64,000 nt of DNA from Thomasclavelia spiroformis (GTDB lineage: Bacteria > Bacillota_I > Bacilli_A > Erysipelotrichales > Coprobacillaceae): NCBI GenBank assembly GCA_016901755.1, contig JACJKV010000007.1, positions 20,796 through 84,795 on the forward strand. Direction: 5' to 3'. Each line of letters opens with the position of its first letter. The first letter of the stretch is position 1. The position numbers and the translations under genes were made by a program. Under the pieces are notes generated by a model. That model saw nothing but the letters and a program-made list of their open reading frames with translations, did not search any database and had not been told where the DNA came from. Below, one piece after another: positions 1 to 7,457 of the stretch.

Positions 1-2
1 CA

Positions 3-1286
3 ACGCCAACAGCCATTATGGTAGGAACTGGAAAGGGCGCTAATTTGGGTATTCTGATCAAATCTGCTGAACATCTGGAAGTGCTTAGTAAATGTGATAC
101 TGTTGTTTTAGATAAAACCGGAACCATTACGCAGGGTAAACCACAGGTCACGGCAGTTTATGGATTTGGTGTTGATCATGATAAACTGCTTCAATATGCA
201 GGGACGCTTGAACAGTATTCTAAGCATCCTTTGGCGCTGGCAATTCAGGAATATGTTAATGATAAAAAAATAGAGATCGGTAAACTTGACCGTTTTGAAA
301 TGATCCAGGGACAAGGTCTGGTTGGCTATTGTGGTGATCAGGTTTTATTGGCAGGAAATAAAAAACTGATGCAGCACTATGATGTGGAGCTCTCTCAAGG
401 GGAAGAACTATTTTTAAAACACGCTGATACAGGACAAACACCACTGTTTTATGCCTTACAGGGACAGCTGATTGGTATGATCATTGTTGGTGATGTTTTA
501 AAAGAAACCAGCCAGCAGGCGATCGAGTATTTAAAAGCGATGAATCTGTCAGTATGGATGTTAACGGGCGATAACCAGTTAACAGCTAATAGTATCGCTA
601 GAAAACTGGATATCGATGTGATTGCTGAGGTCTTGCCTCAGGACAAGGAAAAACAGATTCGTATGCTGCAAAAGCAGGGTCATCGTGTGATCATGGTGGG
701 TGATGGTATCAATGATGCACCGGCTCTGGTAAGAGCGGATGTTGGTATCGCGATGACTTCGGGACTGGATATTGCGATTGATTCAGCGGATATCGTTTTA
801 ATGAAAAATGATCTGCAGGATGTAGTGCATGCCATTGAACTGTCACATGCGACGATCCGAAATATCAAAGAAAATCTGTTCTGGGCATTTTTCTATAATG
901 TAATCGGGATCCCGATTGCAGCTGGACTGTTCTATCCATTTTTTGGCTGGCTGTTAGATCCAATGTTTGGAGCGGCAGCGATGTCTTTAAGTTCAGTGTT
1001 TGTTGTTTCTAATGCTTTAAGATTACGTCTGTTCAAACCACAGCATCAAAGTGTGATCATCAAAAAAGAAAAACAGGAGGATAAAACAATGAAAAAAATG
1101 AATATTGAAGGAATGATGTGTCCAAACTGTCAAAGACACGTTGATAAGGCTTTAAACAGTATCGATGGTATCAAAGCAACAGTTGATCTGGAAAATAACT
1201 GTGCTTATATTGAAGGAGAGGCTGATGAACAGGTATTGATTCAGGCAGTTGAAGATGCTGGCTATCAGGTTAAGGGTTTTGAATAA
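3..1286 (+). CDS. copA: Copper-exporting P1B-type ATPase, C-terminal part, with C-terminal HMA domain (cut by window edge)
   Basis: The reading frame is open to the left edge, so the N-terminus lies outside the window. It begins in the conserved TPTAIMVGTGKGA stretch. Further on come the phosphorylation motif DKTGT, the SKHP motif of the nucleotide-binding domain that marks heavy-metal ATPases, and GDGINDAP of the P-domain. Two membrane helices follow. The family exports Cu(I) across the membrane using ATP. A short linker leads to a C-terminal heavy-metal-associated domain with MMCPNC (CxxC) as copper site. The stop codon overlaps the start of the CsoR gene, so both form one operon. The C-terminal domain looks like a fused copZ, because a strong ribosome binding site lies in the linker. 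Confidence 0.93.
   Translation, partial: TPTAIMVGTGKGANLGILIKSAEHLEVLSKCDTVVLDKTGTITQGKPQVTAVYGFGVDHDKLLQYAGTLEQYSKHPLALAIQEYVNDKKIEIGKLDRFEMIQGQGLVGYCGDQVLLAGNKKLMQHYDVELSQGEELFLKHADTGQTPLFYALQGQLIGMIIVGDVLKETSQQAIEYLKAMNLSVWMLTGDNQLTANSIARKLDIDVIAEVLPQDKEKQIRMLQKQGHRVIMVGDGINDAPALVRADVGIAMTSGLDIAIDSADIVLMKNDLQDVVHAIELSHATIRNIKENLFWAFFYNVIGIPIAAGLFYPFFGWLLDPMFGAAAMSLSSVFVVSNALRLRLFKPQHQSVIIKKEKQEDKTMKKMNIEGMMCPNCQRHVDKALNSIDGIKATVDLENNCAYIEGEADEQVLIQAVEDAGYQVKGFE
1089..1286 (+). CDS. Possible separately translated CopZ-like copper chaperone (in-frame internal start in copA)
   Basis: AGGAGG at 1075-1080 lies 8 bases before an in-frame ATG at 1089. Translation from there gives 65 residues that form exactly one HMA domain with the CxxC site MMCPNC. 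The CopZ family carries Cu(I) to CopA and to regulators in the cytosol. The sequence shows the start signal and the domain boundary. That the start is really used is inference. An alternative is that the site is a relic of a separate copZ gene fused to copA. Confidence 0.45.
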   Translation: MKKMNIEGMMCPNCQRHVDKALNSIDGIKATVDLENNCAYIEGEADEQVLIQAVEDAGYQVKGFE

Positions 1287-1549
1287 TGCAGGCTGATCAT
1301 ACTAAGATCAACCGTCTGTTAAAAACAGCCAGAGGACAGATCGATGGTATTTTAAAAATGGTGGAAGAAGACCGTTACTGTATTGATATCTCTACGCAGC
1401 TGATGGCTTGTGAAGCTATTTTAAAAAAAGCTAATAAAGAAATCCTAGGTGCGCATATGAAACATTGCGTCCATGATGCTTTAGAAAGTGATGATAAAGA
1501 TAAAAAAATTGATGAGATGATCAAAGTGCTGGATGTGCTGATGAAATAA
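1286..1549 (+). CDS. csoR: CsoR-family copper-sensing repressor
   Basis: This 87-residue all-helical protein belongs to the CsoR/RcnR (DUF156) family. Members bind operator DNA as tetramers and release it when Cu(I) binds. The Cys-His-Cys copper ligands are visible as C32, H57 and C61. The start ATG overlaps the copA stop (TAATG), so it is translationally coupled to the copper pump it presumably represses. A strong terminator follows at once, ending the operon. The usual length of the family is 85-120 residues, so it looks complete. The operator itself would lie upstream of the window. Confidence 0.92.
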   Translation: MQADHTKINRLLKTARGQIDGILKMVEEDRYCIDISTQLMACEAILKKANKEILGAHMKHCVHDALESDDKDKKIDEMIKVLDVLMK

Positions 1550-1554
1550 TCATT

Positions 1555-1580
1555 AAAAAACAACCTCGCGGTTGTTTTTT
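1555..1580 (+). terminator. Rho-independent terminator after csoR
   Basis: An 11-bp perfect stem (1555-1565 with 1570-1580) has a TCGC loop and ends in six T. It closes the copA-csoR operon. Confidence 0.9.
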
Positions 1581-1582
1581 AA

Positions 1583-1611
1583 TTGCCTTTATTAATGTTT
1601 TATGGCATAAT
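1583..1611 (+). promoter_or_regulatory. SigA-type promoter for the ABC-F gene
   Basis: TTGCCT at 1583-1588 and CATAAT at 1606-1611 are separated by 17 bases, right after the csoR terminator and about 30 bases before the next gene. Assignment is by consensus only. Confidence 0.5.
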
Positions 1612-1641
1612 ATTGCCGCTTAGATGAAAGGAGAAATGGTG

Positions 1642-3252
1642 ATGATATCAACACAAAACGTATCTTTAAGATATGGTGACAGAGCTTTGTTTGAAAATGT
1701 ATCAGTCAAGTTTACTGAGGGAAACTGTTATGGCATTATAGGTGCCAATGGTGCTGGTAAATCAACGTTTTTAAAAATACTGTCAGGAGAAATTGAACCG
1801 AATAAAGGGGAGGTCGTTATTGAAGCGCATAAACGACTGTCAGTATTAAAGCAGGATCATTTTGCTTACGATGATAACAAAGTTGTAGAAACAGTTATTA
1901 TGGGAAATAAAAGACTGTATGAAATCATGCAGGAAAAAGAAAGGTTATACGCAAAACCTGATTTTGATGATAATGATGGAATCTTATTAGGTGAACTGGA
2001 AGGTGAATTTGCGGATATGGATGGCTGGAATGCCGAAGCTGATGCCGAAACTTTATTAAATGGGCTGGGAATTACCAATGAATATCATGATCTTTATATG
2101 AAAGATCTTGATGGTAATCAGAAAGTTAAAGTACTGCTGGCACAGGCATTGTTTGGAGATCCAGATATTTTGCTGCTGGATGAACCGACCAACCACCTGG
2201 ATCTTAAAAGTATTCGCTGGCTGGAAAATTTCCTGCTGAATTTTAAAAATACGGTAATCGTAGTCAGTCATGACCGTCATTTTTTAAATAAGGTCTGTAC
2301 GCATATTGCTGATATTGACTATAGTCGTATTCAGCTTTATGTAGGAAACTATGATTTCTGGTATGAATACAGTCAGATGCAGCTGCAGCAGGCTAAAGAT
2401 CAGAATAAAAAAGCTGAAGCCAAGAAAAAAGAACTGGAAGAATTTATTGCCAGATTCTCTGCCAATGCTTCTAAAGCCAAACAGGCAACTTCAAGAAAAA
2501 AATTACTGGATAATCTGGAAATGGTTGATATCAAACCATCATTAAGACGCTATCCTTTTATATCTTTTAAACCTGATCGTGAAGTAGGAAATATTGTTTT
2601 AAATGTTGAAGATCTATCTAAAACGATAGATGGTAAAAAACTGATCAATAATGTGTCTTTTGCGATTCAGCCAAATGAAAAAGTAGCTTTTGTAGGTGAT
2701 GATAAGGCAACGGAAGCTTTCTTTAAGATCATCATGGGAGAAGATGAAGATTATGAAGGAAAATTTCAATGGGGTGTTACGACTTCCCGTTCATATTTTC
2801 CTAAGGACAATTCTGCATTTTTTAATGACTGTGATCTTAATCTGATCGATTGGCTAAGACAGTTTACTGATGGTAATGTCTATGAACAGGATTTAAGAGG
2901 CTGGTTAGGGCGAATGCTGTTTTCTGGAGAAGAAGCGTTGAAAAAAGCCAATGTGTTATCTGGTGGGGAAAAAGTCAGATGTATGCTGGCGAAGATGATG
3001 ATGCAGGATGCCAATGTGCTGGTTTTAGATGAACCTACCAACCATTTGGATCTGGAATCGATCCAGGCTTTGAATCAGGGACTGATTGCCTTTAAAGAAA
3101 ATATTCTGTTTACTTGTCATGATCATCAGTTTGTGCAGACGATTGCTAATCGTATTATTGAATTTAATGATCAGGGACTGATTGACCGTTTATCATCATA
3201 TGACGAATACTTGGATTATAAAGACAGCTTAGAAAACAAAAAGGACTTTTAG
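1642..3252 (+). CDS. ABC-F family ATPase, YbiT-like
   Basis: Two ABC nucleotide-binding domains lie in one chain with no membrane segments, the mark of ABC-F proteins, which act on ribosomes. The first domain has GANGAGKST, and both domains have LDEPTNHLDL Walker B stretches. A charged helical linker (KKAEAKKKELEE) joins them. The second Walker A is degenerate (GDDKATEAFF instead of GxxGxGKS), so the second site may not bind nucleotide normally. LSGGEK is present in the second half. I chose ATG 1642 because AAAGGAG at 1627-1633 is 8 bases upstream; starts at 1624 or 1636 are possible. The order and length (about 536 residues) match YbiT rather than antibiotic-resistance ABC-F proteins. Role inferred: translation rescue or regulation. 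Confidence 0.88.
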   Translation: MISTQNVSLRYGDRALFENVSVKFTEGNCYGIIGANGAGKSTFLKILSGEIEPNKGEVVIEAHKRLSVLKQDHFAYDDNKVVETVIMGNKRLYEIMQEKERLYAKPDFDDNDGILLGELEGEFADMDGWNAEADAETLLNGLGITNEYHDLYMKDLDGNQKVKVLLAQALFGDPDILLLDEPTNHLDLKSIRWLENFLLNFKNTVIVVSHDRHFLNKVCTHIADIDYSRIQLYVGNYDFWYEYSQMQLQQAKDQNKKAEAKKKELEEFIARFSANASKAKQATSRKKLLDNLEMVDIKPSLRRYPFISFKPDREVGNIVLNVEDLSKTIDGKKLINNVSFAIQPNEKVAFVGDDKATEAFFKIIMGEDEDYEGKFQWGVTTSRSYFPKDNSAFFNDCDLNLIDWLRQFTDGNVYEQDLRGWLGRMLFSGEEALKKANVLSGGEKVRCMLAKMMMQDANVLVLDEPTNHLDLESIQALNQGLIAFKENILFTCHDHQFVQTIANRIIEFNDQGLIDRLSSYDEYLDYKDSLENKKDF

Positions 3253-3272
3253 AATTATCTAAAGTCCTTTTT
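3238..3272 (+). terminator. Terminator after the YbiT-like gene
   Basis: AAAAAGGACTTTTAGA at 3238-3253 pairs with 3258-3272 with one bulged T. The loop is ATTA and the stem ends in a T run. It overlaps the stop codon. Confidence 0.85.
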
Positions 3273-3325
3273 AAAGTGTATAATTTTATAAAGGGAAGGG
3301 AAATTAATGAAAACTATACTCTATT

Positions 3326-3346
3326 AGAAAGATGATTTATCTTTCT
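3326..3346. repeat. Short inverted repeat in the dapF upstream region
   Basis: AGAAAGAT and ATCTTTCT form a perfect 8-bp stem with a 5-base loop. There is no T run after it. The 247-base gap between the terminator and dapF is very A+T-rich and otherwise holds only the repeat at 3433-3455 and a promoter. Confidence 0.4.
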
Positions 3347-3432
3347 GAGATAAATATACCTTTTATTTGTGAACTGAATATGCATTTTTTATTAATTTAT
3401 GAAAAAAGATAAAAAATGACTGCAGATAGTGT

Positions 3433-3455
3433 TACTATTTTAATAGAGAATAGTA
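3433..3455. repeat. Inverted repeat just upstream of the dapF promoter (possible operator)
   Basis: TACTATT (3433-3439) and AATAGTA (3449-3455) form a 7-bp inverted repeat spaced by 9 bases, ending 8 bases before the -35 box. A regulator site is possible but not shown. Confidence 0.3.
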
Positions 3456-3463
3456 TTTATTAA

Positions 3464-3492
3464 TTGAAAATAATTTATTGTTTTGGTAAAAT
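3464..3492 (+). promoter_or_regulatory. SigA-type promoter of the dap operon
   Basis: TTGAAA (3464-3469) and TAAAAT (3487-3492) are exactly 17 bases apart. The start codon of dapF follows 28 bases downstream. Confidence 0.7.
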
Positions 3493-3519
3493 TTTGTAAA
3501 CAATGGAGAAGGTGAGATT

Positions 3520-4350
3520 ATGGAATTAAGTTTTACTAAAATGGAAGGAATCGGAAACGATTATGTTTATTTTGATGGTATTAATCAAAAGGTACCTACT
3601 GATAAGAAATTTATCAGGAAAATTTCGGATCGCCATTTTGGTATAGGCGGAGATGGCATGATCGTTATTTTAAAATCAGATCAGTATGATTTTAAAATGC
3701 GCATGTTTAACCTTGATGGCAGTGAAGGAATGATGTGTGGTAATGGAATACGCTGTTTTGCGAAATTCTGTTATGATCATCAGCTGACAGATAAAAAAAT
3801 CCTAAAGATCGAAACGAAAGCAGGATTGCGTATCGTTGAACTGATTTTTAAAGATGGCGAAGTAGTAGGTGCCAAGGTTGACATGCAGGAACCTATTGTT
3901 GAATGTCAGAAGATTCCGGTGATCTTTAATAAAGAAAAGATGATCAATGAATCTTTATATATTGGACAGAAAGAATTTAAAGTAACTGCCGTATCGATGG
4001 GCAATCCCCATATTGTCACTTATGTAGACAGTTTAAATCTCGATATTAAAAAAATCGGCAGATATTTTGAAAAACATCGTATGTTCCCACATTCGGTGAA
4101 TACAGAATTTGTTGAAGTTGTTAACGATCATTATCTGAAAATGAGAGTATGGGAACGTGGCAGTGGTGAAACGATGGCATGTGGTACGGGGGCCTGTGCC
4201 GTGATGTATGCAAGTTATCTAAATGGATACTGCAAAGACAAGGCAACAGTAGAACTGTTAGGGGGAAATCTGGATATAGAATATAAAAATGGACATATTT
4301 TTATGACTGGACCGGCAACTACTGTTTTTGAAGGAAAGATCAGAATATAA
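3520..4350 (+). CDS. dapF: Diaminopimelate epimerase
   Basis: The enzyme interconverts LL- and meso-diaminopimelate by a two-base mechanism in the cytosol, giving the wall precursor and the lysine precursor. The two catalytic cysteines are visible: C73 in [10 protein letters not shown] and C221 in [14 protein letters not shown]. The length (276 residues) is normal for the family. It is the first gene of an operon with dapH, dapL and an aminotransferase, so the whole acetylated DAP branch after tetrahydrodipicolinate is here. GGAGAAGGTGAG stands before the start. MurE at the end of the window uses the product. Confidence 0.97.
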   Translation: MELSFTKMEGIGNDYVYFDGINQKVPTDKKFIRKISDRHFGIGGDGMIVILKSDQYDFKMRMFNLDGSEGMMCGNGIRCFAKFCYDHQLTDKKILKIETKAGLRIVELIFKDGEVVGAKVDMQEPIVECQKIPVIFNKEKMINESLYIGQKEFKVTAVSMGNPHIVTYVDSLNLDIKKIGRYFEKHRMFPHSVNTEFVEVVNDHYLKMRVWERGSGETMACGTGACAVMYASYLNGYCKDKATVELLGGNLDIEYKNGHIFMTGPATTVFEGKIRI

Positions 4351-4363
4351 AAGGAGTGTAAGG

Positions 4364-5068
4364 ATGTTAAAGAGTGCAGAAGAAATTATTAAATATATTG
4401 GTGAATCAGAAAAGAAAACACCTGTAAAAGTTTATATCAAGGGGGAAAATTTACCAGACACTGATCAGTTTCACCTGTTTGGTGATCAGCATTTCAAGAT
4501 CGCTATTGGTGACTGGAAAGATGTTGAACAGTATTTAAAAGACAATAAAGCATTGATCAAAGACAGCTATTGTGAATCAGACAGAAGAAACAGTGCGATT
4601 CCACAGCTGGATGTTAAAAACATCAATGCCCGTATCGAACCGGGATGTACGATTCGTGAACATGTCAGCATTGGTGATAATGCCATCATCATGATGGGGT
4701 CAGTGATTAATATTGGTGCTAAAATTGGAGCTGGTTCCATGATTGATATGGGCGTTGTATTAGGTGGAAGAGCTGAAGTTGGGAAAAACTGTCATATTGG
4801 TGCTGGAGCTGTGCTGGCGGGAGTGATCGAACCACCTAGTGCTTCACCTGTGGTAGTAGAAGATGATGTCGTTATTGGTGCTAACGCTGTTATTATTGAA
4901 GGAGTCCGTATTGGTAAAGGTGCTGTGGTTGGGGCCGGCAGTGTCGTGATCCATGATGTTCCTGCGGGAGCAGTCGTTGTTGGCAATCCTGCCAAGATTA
5001 TCAAAAATGAAAAAGATGATAGTACCAAAAACAAAACACAGCTGATGGATGATCTAAGAAAAATCTAG
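4364..5068 (+). CDS. dapH: Tetrahydrodipicolinate N-acetyltransferase
   Basis: The family acetylates L-2,3,4,5-tetrahydrodipicolinate with acetyl-CoA, the first step of the acetylase route to DAP. The N-terminal half is a small alpha/beta domain. From about residue 90 on, hexapeptide repeats build a left-handed beta-helix ([20 protein letters not shown] and later turns), which forms trimers. The end GNPAKIIK is typical. ATG 4364 has AAGGAG 7 bases upstream and gives 234 residues; a longer in-frame start at 4328 would overlap dapF and lacks a ribosome site. It lies 13 bases after dapF and just before its partner deacetylase. Confidence 0.95.
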   Translation: MLKSAEEIIKYIGESEKKTPVKVYIKGENLPDTDQFHLFGDQHFKIAIGDWKDVEQYLKDNKALIKDSYCESDRRNSAIPQLDVKNINARIEPGCTIREHVSIGDNAIIMMGSVINIGAKIGAGSMIDMGVVLGGRAEVGKNCHIGAGAVLAGVIEPPSASPVVVEDDVVIGANAVIIEGVRIGKGAVVGAGSVVIHDVPAGAVVVGNPAKIIKNEKDDSTKNKTQLMDDLRKI

Positions 5069-5071
5069 AAT

Positions 5072-6214
5072 ATGAATGAGCAGTTATTAGAAAAAATCAA
5101 GATCTGGCGTCGTCATCTTCATACTATACCGGAAATCGGTTTTCAGGAGAAGAAGACGGCTGCCTATCTTTATGATGAATTAAAGAACATGGGCTATCAT
5201 CCTGAATATATTACAGCAACAGGCATTATTGTCTATTTGGATTTTGCAGGAGAAAAGACGCTGGCTTTTCGCAGTGATATCGATGCCTTGAAAATAACTG
5301 AAAAAACTGGACTGTCGTTTTGCAGTCAGCATGAAGGCTATATGCATGCCTGCGGTCATGATGGTCATATGTCAGCTTTGCTGGCACTGGCGTGGAAATT
5401 AAAAGATGTAAAAAGTCTGCCACATAATATCCTGCTGATCTTTCAGCCAGGAGAAGAAATGACCAATGGCGCGCCTTCGATTATCGCTACTGGTATTTTT
5501 GAAAAATACCGTGTCCAGGCAATATTTGGCTTACATATGTTTCCTGATGTAGAAGCAGGGAAAATTGCCTGTCGTCCTGGTCCATTAATGGCACAAAGTG
5601 GAGAACTGGATGTAATCGTGCATGGTAAGAGTGCCCATGCCGGGAAATATCATGAAGGTATTGATTCTATCGTTATTGCCAGTCAGCTGATCACGCAGTA
5701 TCAGGCCATTATTTCGCGTATGACTTCACCTATGCAGTCCGTAGTGATTAATATTGGCACGATTCAAGGTGGGACCGTGAGAAATATTGTTGCGGATAAG
5801 ACTTCATTTCATGGCACGATACGAACTTATGATGAAAACATATTTGATCAGATCGTAAAGGCAATGCAGGGATTTAATGCAGGAATGGAACAGGCTTATG
5901 GCTGTCAGATAGAATTTTCCTGTCAGACATTTAATCCACCTGTCATCAATGATAAAAATCTTTATCAGCAGTTGCGCAGGCTTTGTCCTGATGATTTTGA
6001 AGAACTGGAAGAACCAGTTATGCTGGCGGAAGATTTTTCGCATTATCAGAAAGTATTACCGGGAGTTTTCTTTTTCGTCGGTACGAAATGTAAGGAATAT
6101 CAGTCAGGTTTACATACTGCTTCATTTCAGTTCCACGAAGAAGTATTATTAAAGGCGGTTGAGCTATATTATCAGCTGGCCTGTCATATAGAATTGGGGG
6201 AAAAGGAAAAATGA
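5072..6214 (+). CDS. dapL: N-acetyldiaminopimelate deacetylase (M20 family)
   Basis: This 380-residue M20 metallopeptidase-type hydrolase has the metal ligands C94 and H96 in HACGHDGH, E128-E129 in PGEEM, and H155 in GLHMF. M20 members of this subgroup (like B. subtilis YkuR) remove the acetyl group from N-acetyl-LL-DAP. Other M20 amidohydrolases act on hippurate or IAA-amino acids, so the position right after dapH decides the call. Only three bases separate it from dapH, and no good ribosome site is seen, so coupling is likely. The stop overlaps the next start by four bases (ATGA). Confidence 0.88.
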   Translation: MNEQLLEKIKIWRRHLHTIPEIGFQEKKTAAYLYDELKNMGYHPEYITATGIIVYLDFAGEKTLAFRSDIDALKITEKTGLSFCSQHEGYMHACGHDGHMSALLALAWKLKDVKSLPHNILLIFQPGEEMTNGAPSIIATGIFEKYRVQAIFGLHMFPDVEAGKIACRPGPLMAQSGELDVIVHGKSAHAGKYHEGIDSIVIASQLITQYQAIISRMTSPMQSVVINIGTIQGGTVRNIVADKTSFHGTIRTYDENIFDQIVKAMQGFNAGMEQAYGCQIEFSCQTFNPPVINDKNLYQQLRRLCPDDFEELEEPVMLAEDFSHYQKVLPGVFFFVGTKCKEYQSGLHTASFQFHEEVLLKAVELYYQLACHIELGEKEK

Positions 6215-7395
6215 ATTATTATGAAAGATCATTAGATGCTTTGATGCATGCCTATGGCAGATATGATGTTACCTTCGATCATGGAGAAGGGGTTTATTTA
6301 TATGATGTCAATAACAGGAAGTATCTTGATTTCTTTTCAGGAATTGGTGTTAACTCGTTTGGATATAATTATCCAGCTTATGTGGAATCAATGGAAAAAC
6401 AGTTACACCGTCTGATGCACATTTCTAATTACTTTAATACTGTAGAAACTATTGAAGCAGCAGAATGTGTCAAAGCTGCTACGCAATTAGATAAAGTATT
6501 TTTTACTAATTCTGGAGCTGAGTCTACAGAAGGAGCTTTAAAACTGGCCAGAAAATACTATTATCAAAAACATGGTAAAGCTGACAGTGAAGTCATTGCC
6601 TTAAATCATTCGTTTCATGGCAGAACAACAGGATCAGTGAGATTAACAGGGAACGCTAATTATCAGAAAGCTTTTGGACCATTAATTGAAGGTGTTCGTC
6701 ATGGTGATATTAATGATCTGGAAAGTGTAAAAGCGCTTATCAGTGACAAAACAGCAGGAATCATTGTCGAACCAGTACAGGGTGAAGGTGGTGTTTATGT
6801 ATGTTCACAGGAATTTATGCAGGGATTAAGACAGCTCTGTGATGAACATGATATCGCTTTGATCCTAGATGAAGTACAATGTGGTATGGGAAGAACTGGA
6901 ACTATCATGACTTATTTCCAGTATGGTATCCTGCCTGATATTGTCTGTCTGGCTAAAGGAATTGGTGCTGGATTTCCTATGGGAGCTTTTGTAGCCAATG
7001 CAAAATTTGCTAGAGCTATGGAACCAGGAGATCATGGTTCTACATATGGCGGAAATCCTATGGCTGGTAATGCCTGCCGTACGGTATTTAAGATCCTGCA
7101 TGACACAAAGATGCTAGATCATGTACAGACTATCAGTGAATATGTTATTGAAAAGCTTGATGAACTAAAAGATAAGTATGACTGTATCAAAGAAAGACGT
7201 GGACTGGGACTGATGATTGGTCTGGAATTTGATCGCCCAGTCAAAGACATTGTCCAGAAATGTCTTGATCATGGACTGATCGTTGTTACTGCTGGGGCAA
7301 ATGTTGTCAGAATGCTGCCACCATTTATTATCGAAGAAAAAGATGTTGATGCGATGATCACAATATTAGAAAAAGCAATTCAGGAAACTCTATAA
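6211..7395 (+). CDS. Class III aminotransferase, probable N-acetyl-LL-DAP aminotransferase (ArgD-like)
   Basis: This is a fold-type I PLP enzyme of the acetylornithine aminotransferase group. It has the conserved NSGAEST cofactor stretch, ILDEVQCGMGRTG, and the PLP lysine in LAKGIGAGFPMGA. At 394 residues it is full length. ArgD proteins act on acetylornithine, and some also act in the DAP pathway. Here it overlaps dapL by four bases at the end of the dap operon and no arginine gene is near, so a role as the missing aminotransferase between dapH and dapL is the best inference. Many Firmicutes use a class I enzyme (PatA) for this step, which makes the choice notable. Confidence 0.82.
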   Translation: MNYYERSLDALMHAYGRYDVTFDHGEGVYLYDVNNRKYLDFFSGIGVNSFGYNYPAYVESMEKQLHRLMHISNYFNTVETIEAAECVKAATQLDKVFFTNSGAESTEGALKLARKYYYQKHGKADSEVIALNHSFHGRTTGSVRLTGNANYQKAFGPLIEGVRHGDINDLESVKALISDKTAGIIVEPVQGEGGVYVCSQEFMQGLRQLCDEHDIALILDEVQCGMGRTGTIMTYFQYGILPDIVCLAKGIGAGFPMGAFVANAKFARAMEPGDHGSTYGGNPMAGNACRTVFKILHDTKMLDHVQTISEYVIEKLDELKDKYDCIKERRGLGLMIGLEFDRPVKDIVQKCLDHGLIVVTAGANVVRMLPPFIIEEKDVDAMITILEKAIQETL

Positions 7396-7410
7396 AGAGT
7401 TTCTTTTTTT
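7384..7410 (+). terminator. Terminator of the dap operon
   Basis: GAAACTC (7384-7390) pairs with GAGTTTC (7397-7403), followed by seven T. It overlaps the end of the aminotransferase gene. Confidence 0.85.
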
Positions 7411-7457
7411 AAGTAAACAGTCATATTTTTCCATATATATCATTGAGGTGAAAAAAT

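Noticed and set aside
7396..7457. Leader peptide gene for the C39 exporter
   Set aside because: The gap holds only the dap terminator and the ribosome site; no short frame with a GG leader is present here or in the other gaps nearby.
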